Of a DNA stretch of 64,000 nucleotides, positions 42,688 through 51,432 are shown one piece after another (within the stretch, counting starts at the first letter, position 1; each line of letters opens with the position of its first letter). The notes beneath the pieces are model-generated. The model was given only the letters and a program-made list of their open reading frames with translations. It did no database searches and was not told the origin of the DNA. This DNA is from Paenibacillus aestuarii (GTDB taxonomy: Bacteria; Bacillota; Bacilli; Paenibacillales; NBRC-103111), in assembly GCF_027789125.1 (NCBI RefSeq), contig NZ_JAQFVF010000092.1:124001-188000 (forward strand). The letters are read 5' to 3'. Position numbers and translations under genes: made by a program.

Positions 42688-43818
42688 CTATTGCCAAAAA
42701 ATAACCGCATCGCCCCGCAAACGCGCGAGCCCTTCGACGAAGAAGAAATCGCCGTAGATCAGCGGCACATTGATGTTTTTACCCTCTGGAAAATGGCTCG
42801 TCCCTGCCACAATCAAACCTTCCTCGTTCGGGTTATCCCACGCGCCATACTTGCGGTACAGCGACTCCAAAATGCGGGCCGCATGCTCTCGGTAGGCACA
42901 GGATTCCGTCTCCGCTACCTTCTCCGATAACAGCAGCAAGCCGCTTGCAGCGCATGCGCCAGCTGAAGAGTCCCGGAAGTCCGGTACACCCGCAGGAAGG
43001 CGGAAATCCCAGTGCGGCACAGCATCGTCCGGCAGCTGGGCGAGGAAGAAATTGGCAACGCGTTTTGCTGCGTCGAGGTACTCCTGTTTGCCCGTATGAT
43101 GATAACACAGCGTCAGCCCGTAAACCGCCCAAGCCGTTCCGCGCGACCAAGCGGATTCCGGCGCATACCCTTGGCCGCCGATGCCTTCGACGCACTCGCC
43201 AGTCTGCGGATCAAAGCGGACAATATGATACACCGATCCGTCCGGACGAATGAAATGCGCGAGCACCGTTTCCATATGAGCCTCGGCAATATGGCGGTAG
43301 CGCGGATCGCCGCTCACATCGGACGCCCAGAACAGCAGCGGCATATTCATCGCGCAATCAATAATCGCCAGGCCTGAATTATCTTCGCCTTCACGCCACG
43401 GGTTCCACGCCCGGATGTAACGGCCTTTCAAATTAAAGCGGGCGGCGAGGAAATTAGCCGCTTTGAGCGCCCGGCGCTTCGACTCTTCATTTTGCACAAG
43501 CTTATAAGAAGCAATACTGGTCAGCGTCCACATAAAACCTAAATCGTGATCCAGTCTGTAATAGTCGTTCAGCACCTGATCCAGGCGCTCTTCACACTGC
43601 TCGGCGATTTGCCGCAGCGACTCCTGCTTGCCGTCTGCATAGATCTGCCATAACTGGCCTGGCCAGAAGCCGGCCGTCCACCAATGCGGCGGCTCCAGCA
43701 CATAGCTGCCCCCTTGACTTGCATGAGGAAAATTAGCGCCAATACGCTTGCTGGTACGCAACGTTTTTTCTACCGCCTGTGTCCAGGCTTGTTCCACCCA
43801 TTCCTGCTTCGCTGCCAT
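42688..43818 (-). CDS. GH88/GH105-type unsaturated uronyl hydrolase (second copy)
   Basis: A 376-residue cytoplasmic enzyme paralogous to the one at 7.5-8.6 kb. Asp92 (LDHDLGFMW) and Asp154 (AIIDCAMNMP) are the catalytic pair, and WWTAGFWPGQLW and SAWSRGTAWAVYG are family blocks. It removes the unsaturated uronic acid generated by a lyase. The heparinase-like gene immediately upstream (22 bp) is the natural source of that substrate. The two are one operon, with a LacI-type operator at the promoter. It differs in sequence from the other copy, so they may act on different linkages. Confidence 0.9.
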   Translation of the reverse strand: MAAKQEWVEQAWTQAVEKTLRTSKRIGANFPHASQGGSYVLEPPHWWTAGFWPGQLWQIYADGKQESLRQIAEQCEERLDQVLNDYYRLDHDLGFMWTLTSIASYKLVQNEESKRRALKAANFLAARFNLKGRYIRAWNPWREGEDNSGLAIIDCAMNMPLLFWASDVSGDPRYRHIAEAHMETVLAHFIRPDGSVYHIVRFDPQTGECVEGIGGQGYAPESAWSRGTAWAVYGLTLCYHHTGKQEYLDAAKRVANFFLAQLPDDAVPHWDFRLPAGVPDFRDSSAGACAASGLLLLSEKVAETESCAYREHAARILESLYRKYGAWDNPNEEGLIVAGTSHFPEGKNINVPLIYGDFFFVEGLARLRGDAVIFWQ

Positions 43819-43840
43819 TCGTCACACTTCTCCTTCTCTT

Positions 43841-45703
43841 TTATTCGTTAAAATCAAATTGAAACGCCAACCTGATCCGATCAGTCGGTTGTTTGACCGC
43901 AAAATCAACGGCGTACCAAGCCGCCGGTCTCCCATCATGATCCATAAAGGTCTTCGGAATAATGACCGGTGATACAGCTTCAGCATCGAAGCTTATCTGT
44001 AAGGTACCTCCGTCCCCAGCCTGCAAAACCATGCGATTTCCCTCCATATGCGGCTCGCACTGGGTCACAAAGCGCTCTACGATACTTTGCGGCGTCTGCG
44101 TGAAGGTATAGACATCTTCCAATACAAGGGAAGGAACGTCCGTTTTGCGCCATGTCATGGTCCGTACGAGCGCTTCCAAATGCGGCAGCTCATATGCCTT
44201 GGCGAGGTCGATTTCGAACACGTCGGTATCCGGCTGGATATCGACGCGTCGTACAGCTGCCGCCCGCCCAGCGCCAGGCTCCTGATAGCAGCCGTCGATA
44301 ATCGGCACCGAGTGCCCCTGGGAGCCGTTGCAATCGTAGCTGTACCGGCCCGCGCCAAAATAGTCGGCTGTATACTCGCCGCACCCCAGATCGGCCGCAT
44401 ACGCCAGCCCGTTGCGCATCAGGATGAACTGGCCCAAATCGTTATGGTTATGCGGTTCATCGTTATGCCCTGCCTTGGCGGCGAAGCCGTATTCCGCCGC
44501 AGCAAGCACCTGCCTGGAGACGAGCCACTGGGCATGCGGCAAATAATAGTCCGCCGACGGCCAGCTGGCGCCTTCACGGCCCGGATCGAACCAAATTAAG
44601 TTGCGCAGCGCATGTCCCCATCGGCTGCAATGATCCTCTGTGAAAGGCGCCCGCATCGCCATGGATGGCGCGTCCACCTCAGGATACAGACCCGCCAAGT
44701 AATGGCTGAGACCGATTTGCACATTCACATGCTTGCTGGAATCGGAAAAGCTGATCGTCGCGTTGCCGTTCAAATACGACTTTTGCTGGAACAATGCGAT
44801 CTGCTTCACTTTGGGAAGCTGGAACCAGTCTTCCGCTCCTCTTGTCCGCTTTTTCAATAAATCTGCATAATAAACAAAAAAGCCGAAGCCATAGTTCCAG
44901 TACCCCACGCCTTCCAGACATGCGCCATCATCGCCAAAGCCGGATAAATAGCTGTCCATGCATGCGTGGACTTTGGTGATAATCGCCGCCAACTCGCCTT
45001 CTTCCTCGCCAGCGAGCAGATGGAGCGCTGCCGAGCCAATCGAGCCTGCGCACACAGCTGCCCAATTGTGAGTGGCCGTCTCCCAATGATACGGGCCGTG
45101 CAGCAAGAACGGCTTGAACAACCTGCGCTTGATTTCTTCTGTGATCCGACTGCGCAGCAGTTCCGACAGCGTGTCGCCAAGCAGCGACAAAATCTCGCTT
45201 AGCGCGAATCCTGTCTCCGCTGCGAACAGATCAATGTGCGTCCGTTGGGCGAAGCGATTCCATTCCGGAGACGACATGTCGAGAGCGTACTGCCCGTCCG
45301 TCTCCAGCGATCCGCGCAAATGCGCCGGCAGGCACCACGAATACTCGCCGCAGACAGACCACACGATGTCGTGCAGCGCATCCTTCCACACCGTCTGCTC
45401 AGGTTCTAGCAGTGTCAGCAGCGCCATCGTATTCAGCCTTCGTCTTTTTTCAAAATACACCCGCTCATAAGGCAACCTCGTTCCATCCCGCTCAAATTGC
45501 ATAAACAAGGAATAGGTCAGCTCCGGAATGGGCTGCTGCATGAGCCTTTCGCCTTCTGCGCGAATCTCGCGCACCCATGGCGCATAAGCCGCAGATTCTC
45601 TCACCTTTTTCCAGAAACTTTCATTATGGCCATCCGGGAACAACAAGCGAATATCCGCCGGCGCGAAGCGCTGCGTGCCTGTTGACTGTTCATTCCAATT
45701 CAT
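43841..45703 (-). CDS. Heparinase II/III-family polysaccharide lyase
   Basis: A 620-residue protein with an N-terminal alpha/alpha toroid (about 50-340) and a C-terminal beta-sandwich. The signature AGHNDEPHNHNDLGQFILM (about residues 412-430) holds the His/Asn residues typical of heparinase II/III and alginate or oligo-uronate lyases, which cleave uronic-acid glycans by beta-elimination. No signal peptide is visible, so it acts on imported oligosaccharides. ATG 45703 follows AAGGAGG by eight bases. The operator copy at 45727-45742 lies between the start site and this ATG. It is followed directly by the GH88 gene that processes unsaturated products. Confidence 0.87.
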   Translation of the reverse strand: MNWNEQSTGTQRFAPADIRLLFPDGHNESFWKKVRESAAYAPWVREIRAEGERLMQQPIPELTYSLFMQFERDGTRLPYERVYFEKRRRLNTMALLTLLEPEQTVWKDALHDIVWSVCGEYSWCLPAHLRGSLETDGQYALDMSSPEWNRFAQRTHIDLFAAETGFALSEILSLLGDTLSELLRSRITEEIKRRLFKPFLLHGPYHWETATHNWAAVCAGSIGSAALHLLAGEEEGELAAIITKVHACMDSYLSGFGDDGACLEGVGYWNYGFGFFVYYADLLKKRTRGAEDWFQLPKVKQIALFQQKSYLNGNATISFSDSSKHVNVQIGLSHYLAGLYPEVDAPSMAMRAPFTEDHCSRWGHALRNLIWFDPGREGASWPSADYYLPHAQWLVSRQVLAAAEYGFAAKAGHNDEPHNHNDLGQFILMRNGLAYAADLGCGEYTADYFGAGRYSYDCNGSQGHSVPIIDGCYQEPGAGRAAAVRRVDIQPDTDVFEIDLAKAYELPHLEALVRTMTWRKTDVPSLVLEDVYTFTQTPQSIVERFVTQCEPHMEGNRMVLQAGDGGTLQISFDAEAVSPVIIPKTFMDHDGRPAAWYAVDFAVKQPTDRIRLAFQFDFNE

Positions 45704-45726
45704 CGAAGTATCCTCCTTGCCGTGGA

Positions 45727-45742
45727 TGTTAAACGTTTTACC
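45727..45742. promoter_or_regulatory. LacI-type operator at the lyase/GH88 operon
   Basis: TGTTAAACGTTTTACC matches the perfect palindrome at 9877 in 14 of 16 positions. It lies 10 bp downstream of the -10 box and 23 bp upstream of the lyase start codon. Confidence 0.7.
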
Positions 45743-45752
45743 TAGCAACGCT

Positions 45753-45761
45753 AGTATAGCA
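45753..45761 (-). promoter_or_regulatory. Extended -10 promoter of the lyase operon
   Basis: On the minus strand TGCTATACT (45761-45753) is an extended -10 element. The -35 region is weak, as is usual for this promoter type. The LacI-type operator is directly downstream. Confidence 0.5.
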
Positions 45762-45932
45762 GAATCTCGTAAGGATTCGTAGAATTTTTTTGCAGCCGCT
45801 CGCTTGAAAAATGGGTTTGAAATGATTTTTTGTTTTGACAGCGGTGTTCGACAGTATCTTTAGCAGGAATTCGGTAGCATTATAGCAATCGCTCTATGAA
45901 TCTAGCAGAAAGCAAATAAAGGAGGTTGTATC

Positions 45933-46436
45933 GTGGAAAATGTGCTGGAATATGCCGCTGACCAACCGAATCTGCCGCCCATGCACGGATTCGAGGAAGT
46001 GCACGAGACACCGAGGAAAAAGCTGTCGCTCAAATATTTGGTCACCTTAATTGACGGGTTGCAGGAGGAGAACCGCCGGCTGCTCGGACGGGTTGCGGAA
46101 TTGGAAATGCAAATAGCCTCCCTCTGCTCATCCCAGAAGGAGACTGCGACCACGGCTGTGTCCGTGGATAAGGAACAAAGGAAGCAGGATTATATGTCAG
46201 GAGCATCGATGATGCCGATGGATATGTCACTTGCGCTGGCAGCCGATCATGCGGATGAAAAATTAAGCCTTGAAAAACTCGCGCAGCTCGTTATTGAACA
46301 CCACGATCCTATGCAGGAAGAAACCGCGCTCGTCGTCCAAGCCGCTCCGCTCATGCCGCGTTCCAAGCGTCATGCCGTCGTCAAAGAATCGTTCTGGCAC
46401 AAACTTTTCTCTAGACCGCTGTTTGGGAGACTATAA
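45933..46436 (+). CDS. Hypothetical protein with coiled-coil segment
   Basis: A 167-residue soluble protein. It starts at a GTG seven bases after AAAGGAGG. Residues 28-65 (LSLKYLVTLIDGLQEENRRL and on) form a leucine-rich coiled coil. The middle is Met-rich (SGASMMPMDMSL) and the C-terminus is basic and aromatic (KESFWHKLFSRPLFGRL). I do not recognise the family. Its stop overlaps the stop of the acyl-CoA dehydrogenase gene on the other strand by 6 bp. Confidence 0.7.
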   Translation: MENVLEYAADQPNLPPMHGFEEVHETPRKKLSLKYLVTLIDGLQEENRRLLGRVAELEMQIASLCSSQKETATTAVSVDKEQRKQDYMSGASMMPMDMSLALAADHADEKLSLEKLAQLVIEHHDPMQEETALVVQAAPLMPRSKRHAVVKESFWHKLFSRPLFGRL

Positions 46437-47576
46437 GCCAAGATTTTTAGCGATAATCGATTTCATAATTTGATTCGTTCCGGCATAGATGGCGGCTACC
46501 GGGATATCCCGGTATCTTCGGGCAATCGGATATTCTTCCATGTAACCGTAACCGCCGTGAAGCTGCATGCATTCCGCCGCAACACGCTTCGCCATCTCCG
46601 TAATCCACCATTTGGCCATCGATACTTGCGTGGTGACTTGCTGCCCATTCATGTGTTTAATGATCAAGTCATCGACGAATGTCCGGCCAATCTCTACTTC
46701 TGTCGCCATCTCGGCTATTTTAAACTGCGTATGCTGAAATTTGCTGATGGCTTGCCCGAAGGCCTTTCGGTTCTTCGTGTAGGCCATCGTCAGCTTCAGC
46801 ATCTCTTCGGCTGCAGCTTGCGCGCCGATGGCTACGACCAGCCGTTCCTGCTGCAGTTTCTCCATCATGTAGTAGAAGCCTTTGCCCTCTTCGCCCAGCA
46901 GGTTGGCCGCCGGTACGCGAGCATCTTCGAAAATGAGCTCTGCTGTGTCCTGCGCATGCAAACCGATCTTGTGCAGCTGCTTCCCTCTGCGGAAGCCGGG
47001 TGTTCCGCGCTCAATCGCCAGCAGGCTGATGCCTTTGTAGCCGGGATTCGCCTGCGGATCGGTTTTGCACGCGACAACGACCAAGTCGGCATGAATACCG
47101 TTCGTGATGAAGGTTTTTTCCCCATTCACAATATAATCGCTGCCATCCCGCACTGCCGTCGTTCGCAGATTAGCCAGATCGGAGCCTGCTCCCGGCTCGG
47201 TCATGGCGATGGCTGTAATGATGTTCCCGCTGATGCACCCAGGCAGCCAGCGTTCCTTCTGCTCGTGCGATCCATATGTCTCCAAATAAGGAACGACAAT
47301 ATCATTGTGCAGTGAGATTCCGATCAAGCTCGTGCCGACGCGTTCAAGTTCTTCGCTTAAAATAACGGCATAGGCAAAATCGGCATTCAACCCGCCGTAG
47401 GCTTCATCCACGGAGGGACATAAATAGCCTTCGCGACCCATTTTTTCCCAAAATGATCGTGGAATGATTCGCGCCTGTTCCCAGGCGTCATAATGCGGAA
47501 CCGCTTCTTTTTCCAAAAATTTGCCCAAAGCTGTGCGAAAAATCCGATGCTCTTCTTGGATATAAGCGCTCGTCAT
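46431..47576 (-). CDS. Acyl-CoA dehydrogenase (LCAD/isovaleryl type active site)
   Basis: An FAD enzyme of 381 residues that introduces the alpha-beta double bond in an acyl-CoA and passes electrons to ETF. AIAMTEPGAGSDLA and GEKTFITNG are flavin-contact blocks. The usual catalytic Glu of medium- and short-chain enzymes is Ala here (IYAGTNQI), while Glu244 in LQQERLVVA corresponds to the alternative base of isovaleryl-CoA and long-chain dehydrogenases. A branched- or long-chain acyl-CoA is therefore more likely. It is the third gene of an operon with a thiolase and an SDR (6 bp gap), forming a beta-oxidation-like set that lacks an enoyl-CoA hydratase in view. Confidence 0.92.
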   Translation of the reverse strand: MTSAYIQEEHRIFRTALGKFLEKEAVPHYDAWEQARIIPRSFWEKMGREGYLCPSVDEAYGGLNADFAYAVILSEELERVGTSLIGISLHNDIVVPYLETYGSHEQKERWLPGCISGNIITAIAMTEPGAGSDLANLRTTAVRDGSDYIVNGEKTFITNGIHADLVVVACKTDPQANPGYKGISLLAIERGTPGFRRGKQLHKIGLHAQDTAELIFEDARVPAANLLGEEGKGFYYMMEKLQQERLVVAIGAQAAAEEMLKLTMAYTKNRKAFGQAISKFQHTQFKIAEMATEVEIGRTFVDDLIIKHMNGQQVTTQVSMAKWWITEMAKRVAAECMQLHGGYGYMEEYPIARRYRDIPVAAIYAGTNQIMKSIIAKNLGL

Positions 47577-47582
47577 GTCCGC

Positions 47583-48353
47583 TCACCTCGGCTGCATCCG
47601 AATCGCGCCGTCCAGGCGGATCGTGCTGCCATTCAGCATCGGATTCTCAATGATGCTCTGCACAAGCGCAGCATATTCATCCGGCTTGCCCAGCCGCGGC
47701 GGAAAAGGCACGATCGCGCCGAGCGCCTGCTTCGCTGGCTCGGGCAGTGAATCGAACATCGGCGTTTCGAAGACGCCGGGGGCAATGGCCATGTTGCGGA
47801 TGCCGTAGCGCGCAAGCTCCCTGGCAATCGGCAGCGTCATGCCGACGATGCCGCCTTTGGATGCGCTATAGGCAGCCTGGCCGATTTGCCCTTCATAGGC
47901 GGCGATCGACGCCGTGCTGATGATCACACCCCGCTCGCCGGACGCATTCGGCATATTGCGGCTCATGTGCGCCGCCGCGAGCCGGATCACGTTGAAGGTG
48001 CCGATCAGATTCACCTGCAGCACCTTGGTGAAGGAGAGCAAGTCGTGCTCCTTGTCTTTATTCAGCACTTTTTCGGCGATGACGATGCCTGCACAGTTAA
48101 TAACCGCATGAATCGCTCCGAACGATTCCACAGTCCGTTGCAAAGCAGTCCGCACATCCGCTTCACTGGTCACATCCGTCTGCATATAAATCGCCTGTTC
48201 AGCACCTAGCTCATCCGCCAGACGCTGCCCCTTCTCCCGGCTCCAGTCAAGAATCGCCGCTTTGCCGCCATGCTGAAGAATCCGTCTGACCGTGGCTTCG
48301 CCTAACCCGGACCCTCCCCCTGTCACCACCGCTACACATCCCTGAAGATTCAT
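47583..48353 (-). CDS. SDR-type 3-hydroxyacyl-CoA dehydrogenase (HSD10-like)
   Basis: A 256-residue classical SDR with TGGGSGLGEATVRRIL, the NAD-selecting Asp in LDWSR, INCAGI (a Cys variant of NNAG), catalytic Ser and YSASKGGIVGMT. The insertion with AEKVLNKDKEHDLLSF and the PGVFETPMF segment resemble type-2 3-hydroxyacyl-CoA dehydrogenases (HSD17B10-like). It would oxidise the hydroxyacyl intermediate between the neighbouring dehydrogenase and thiolase steps. GGAGGGAAG precedes ATG 48353. A longer in-frame start has no ribosome site. Confidence 0.88.
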   Translation of the reverse strand: MNLQGCVAVVTGGGSGLGEATVRRILQHGGKAAILDWSREKGQRLADELGAEQAIYMQTDVTSEADVRTALQRTVESFGAIHAVINCAGIVIAEKVLNKDKEHDLLSFTKVLQVNLIGTFNVIRLAAAHMSRNMPNASGERGVIISTASIAAYEGQIGQAAYSASKGGIVGMTLPIARELARYGIRNMAIAPGVFETPMFDSLPEPAKQALGAIVPFPPRLGKPDEYAALVQSIIENPMLNGSTIRLDGAIRMQPR

Positions 48354-48542
48354 CCGCTTCCCTCCTTCATGCTGGCAGCCGTTCACAACGTTTCGGCCAT
48401 TCATTGTCCGCTTCACCGTCTAGACGCCTATCGTTAGCCGCTTATCTAGCCAAGTGACTTTCCGATCATGCAAGCGACTATGCGTCCATGCGCTTCTTCA
48501 TGCAAGGCGCCAAATTGTCCTTGCACTTCTTCATCCAGAAGC

Positions 48543-49700
48543 CTATCCGTCCAGCCGCTCAATGATTGTCGCATTCGCCATGCCATACCCTTCGCAAATC
48601 GCCTGCAAGCCGAACCGCCCGCCCGTTCGCTCCAGCTCATGCATCAGGGTCACCATAATACGCGCGCCGCTGGCTCCTATCGGATGGCCGAGCGCGATCG
48701 CGCCGCCGCATACGTTCAGCCTGTCGGGGTCCGCGCCGGTATCTGCCAGCCATGCCAAAGGCACTGGCGCAAATGCCTCATTCACCTCGAACAGATCCAT
48801 GCGCTCGAGCGGCAAATTCGCCTTCTGCAGCACCTTATACGTAGCGGCAATCGGCCCTGTCAACATCAGCTCCGGGTCTGATCCGACCACGGATCTGGCT
48901 ACAATGCGACAACGTGGCTGCAAGCCTAGCGCTAGCGCTTTCTCGCGGGACATGATCAGCAGCGCAGCTGCCCCGTCGCTGATTTGACTGGCGTTGCCGG
49001 CGTGAATGGTCCCATTCTCCATAAAAGCAGGCTTCAGCGCCGATAACTTTGCCAGCGTCGTATTCGGGCGCGGACCTTCATCGGCCTTCAGCCAGCCTGT
49101 CGCCCCGTCCGCCAGCCTCACTTCAATCGGCACGATCTCCCGGTCAAATCGGCCTTCCTGCTGGGCGCGAAGCGCTTTTTGGTGGCTCGCGAGCGCGTAC
49201 TCGTCTAACTGCCGGCGGCTCAGCCCCCACTTCCAGGCCATCTTCTCCGCAGAGATGCCTTGGTGAAACGGGCCGAAGCGCGCTGTCAGCCGGTCATTCG
49301 CTTGCGCCCCCTGAAAGTTCGAGAACATCGGCACGCGCGACATGCTCTCCACGCCAGCTGCGACCACAGCATCCATGTCGCCGCTCAAAATCGCCTGCGC
49401 CGCGAAGTGCACGGCCTGCTGGCTTGATCCGCATTGGCGGTCAATCGTCGTGCCCGGCACTTCGATCGGATAGCCGGCCAGCAGCGCCGCCTGGCGCGCG
49501 ATATCGCCGGCTTGCTCGCCGCTCTGCGACACGCAGCCCATGATGACGTCCTCGATCACATCCGGATGGATGCCTGCCCGGTCGACGAGCGCCCGCAGCA
49601 CTTCCGCAGCCAAATCATCCGGACGCGTCCCGCTCAAGGCACCGCCCCTTCGTCCCAGAGGTGTACGGACGCCTGCCACGATTACCGCTTCACGTATCAT
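48543..49700 (-). CDS. Thiolase (acetyl-CoA C-acyltransferase)
   Basis: A 385-residue degradative-type thiolase that splits 3-oxoacyl-CoA with CoA. Nucleophile Cys90 is in DRQCGSSQQA, the covering loop NEAFAPVPLAW and the histidine block GGAIALGHPIGASGAR are intact, and the second catalytic Cys is in QAICEGYGM. ATG 49700 is nine bases after GAGG. An ATG two codons earlier is too close. It is the first gene of the minus-strand operon, with a 189-bp spacer before the SDR that holds no gene I can support. The operon suggests fatty-acid or branched-chain amino-acid breakdown. Confidence 0.93.
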   Translation of the reverse strand: MIREAVIVAGVRTPLGRRGGALSGTRPDDLAAEVLRALVDRAGIHPDVIEDVIMGCVSQSGEQAGDIARQAALLAGYPIEVPGTTIDRQCGSSQQAVHFAAQAILSGDMDAVVAAGVESMSRVPMFSNFQGAQANDRLTARFGPFHQGISAEKMAWKWGLSRRQLDEYALASHQKALRAQQEGRFDREIVPIEVRLADGATGWLKADEGPRPNTTLAKLSALKPAFMENGTIHAGNASQISDGAAALLIMSREKALALGLQPRCRIVARSVVGSDPELMLTGPIAATYKVLQKANLPLERMDLFEVNEAFAPVPLAWLADTGADPDRLNVCGGAIALGHPIGASGARIMVTLMHELERTGGRFGLQAICEGYGMANATIIERLDG

Positions 49701-49879
49701 CGCCATCTTCCTCTCTCTTTTGTATGAGTCTATTTGAACCGCTTTCTTATTATGCCTCTGCTTGCCGCTTCCTTTCTATGTGGAAAGACGCATGCTGTGG
49801 AGGTATCGGCGAGCTATTGGGTTCTAGTAGTCCAACAAGTTTCATATACTAGAAAGAAGCGTTGATAGGAGGTAACCTG

Positions 49880-50533
49880 ATGTCATCCCGTCACTTTTCT
49901 TCAGGTCGTTTCTTGAACCCTTATGCAACTAAAACCGCTAGCAAAAAGAAGATGCATTTCCGCATCTTTGATTTGTTTCACCCGCCAAGCCTTTCTGTTA
50001 ACGAACACCAAACAACCCTTTGGATTCCAGCGCCAGAGAGCTATTTCGAACGGGCCAAAATCTTCTTTGACGATGTGCGCTACATGAAAGGCAACGACTA
50101 CGAAAATTTGAAAATCAATTTTCTGCTATTTTTTCTTTTTGATGGCTTGTTGGATCATGTCCGGCGGGGCGTGCATCTCACTTCCTATATCATCCGTTTG
50201 ATGAACACGTACAGCCATATCCTCGATCCTTCCGATGAACCCGAGCAGACGGCAAAGCCGGAGCGGTTGTGGTCGCTTTTTTCCACTCCGCAAGCTTATG
50301 CATCCAATCGCATCTGTAAAATCAAGCTTGAACTGCCTCCGAAAGACGTTCATCGCGTTCAATTTTTTCTGGCGGAGCAAAAGCAGCGGAACAGCTACAT
50401 CGAGCTCACGGTTGAAGAGCTGATTGCACTGCTTTTTATCGAGTTTATTAGCAATTTGAAAGAGAACGATTCCGCCGAAGAATATCAGCAATTTGTTGAT
50501 GCGCTCGTGAATAGGCTGGAAGATTACTTATAA
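49880..50533 (+). CDS. Hypothetical protein, 217 residues
   Basis: A soluble protein of unknown function starting at ATG 49880, seven bases after AGGAGG. The first 40 residues are polar and basic. The rest is helix-rich with aromatic clusters (INFLLFFLFDGLLDHVRRGV) and an acidic C-terminus (SAEEYQQFVDALVNRLEDYL). No domain is recognised. It is transcribed away from the thiolase operon and overlaps the stop of the next minus-strand gene by 10 bp. Confidence 0.7.
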   Translation: MSSRHFSSGRFLNPYATKTASKKKMHFRIFDLFHPPSLSVNEHQTTLWIPAPESYFERAKIFFDDVRYMKGNDYENLKINFLLFFLFDGLLDHVRRGVHLTSYIIRLMNTYSHILDPSDEPEQTAKPERLWSLFSTPQAYASNRICKIKLELPPKDVHRVQFFLAEQKQRNSYIELTVEELIALLFIEFISNLKENDSAEEYQQFVDALVNRLEDYL

Positions 50534-50742
50534 GGAATGTTGCATTGGGGCGGCTGGAACGGGATGAATGTGTGCGTGCTGCGTGAATAGCGCCTTTGTC
50601 CGATCTGCACCTCGTCGTCATCGTATCCTTCGATGAGCCCGCCGCCCTTCATTTTTCCGTCGTCCATCACCATGATATACTGCCCCATCAGCATCGCATT
50701 GTGGAATTCGCAATCGTGTTGAAGCGCTTTCATGAACGCCAT
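50524..50742 (-). CDS. Hypothetical 72-residue protein
   Basis: A small protein beginning MAFMKALQHDCEFHNAMLMG, with a central MVMDDGKMKGGGLIEGYDDDEVQIG region of alternating strands and an acidic loop. An AAGGGTG ribosome site lies before the ATG. It could be a single small beta domain. I know no family. It overlaps the convergent gene on the plus strand by 10 bp. Confidence 0.65.
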   Translation of the reverse strand: MAFMKALQHDCEFHNAMLMGQYIMVMDDGKMKGGGLIEGYDDDEVQIGQRRYSRSTHTFIPFQPPQCNIPYK

Positions 50743-51032
50743 CGTTAAACACCCTTCTCTTTGTGATGATAGTATCTATTCTAGCGCTACAAGGGGATTT
50801 CTTCCATAGGCTTAACTGATTCTTTAGCAAAATTTTAATGGGCGCAAAACAGATCCAATCAGGGGAAGTGGGGGAAAAAACAACCCTTACATGGAGCAGC
50901 CGTTGGCGCTTACAACGCAAACTTTGCGCGGCGCGGGCGGGGCAGCCATCTGGGCGCGCTGTAGTCAGGTTTTGCCCAATTGCATGAAGGGGCGGGCGCG
51001 ACCGAGTTGCTGTAGCCCGTTTTTACCCAATT

Positions 51033-51070
51033 GCAGCGGGCTTTTCGGCTTGGGTGAACCGAAAAGCCCG
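51033..51070. repeat. Long inverted repeat
   Basis: GCGGGCTTTTCGG pairs with CCGAAAAGCCCGC around a loop of about 10 nt (arms near 51038 and 51058). No gene ends nearby. Confidence 0.6.
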
Positions 51071-51173
51071 CAGTAGTCCGGCAAACTCGGACTGCAGTAA
51101 GAATAACCACGCCGGCAAGCGCTGCAATTGGGTTTTTTCGGATTAGAGCGGGTTTGGGGGAGCTTGCTCTGGT

Positions 51174-51379
51174 GCATGCGCCAGCGGTTAAGCGCGTTTT
51201 GTGACGCTAACTCCGCACGCGCAGTCACCGCGCCTCGTTTAGCGCCGAAAAACATCGCTAAACCCGCGGCGACTGCCATCACAGTCGCATGCGCAAGCGG
51301 TTAGCGCGTTTTTCAGCGCTAACTCCGCACGTGCAGCCGCCACGCCTCGTTTAGCGCCGAAATACATCGCTAAACCCGC
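51174..51379. repeat. Diverged 93-bp direct repeat
   Basis: Copies at 51174-51267 and 51287-51379 share GCATGCGC, GCTAACTCCGCACG, CGCCTCGTTTAGCGCCGAAA and ACATCGCTAAACCCGC. A GCGACTG/CAGTCGC palindrome lies in the 19-bp gap. Confidence 0.75.
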
Positions 51380-51432
51380 AAGATCAGCTAGCTCCAGCCC
51401 TGCACCCGTACCCCCACCGGTATCCCCATGCA

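Larger units (their letters stand above)
50743..51432. other. Repeat-rich intergenic region
   Basis: This 690-bp GC-rich stretch has no gene I would support. Open frames on the minus strand encode repeated peptides (LAMYFGAKRG, LAMFFGAKRG) without ribosome sites. They mirror the DNA duplication rather than a protein. It contains a strong hairpin near 51033-51070 and a 93-bp direct repeat at 51174-51379. Confidence 0.55.
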
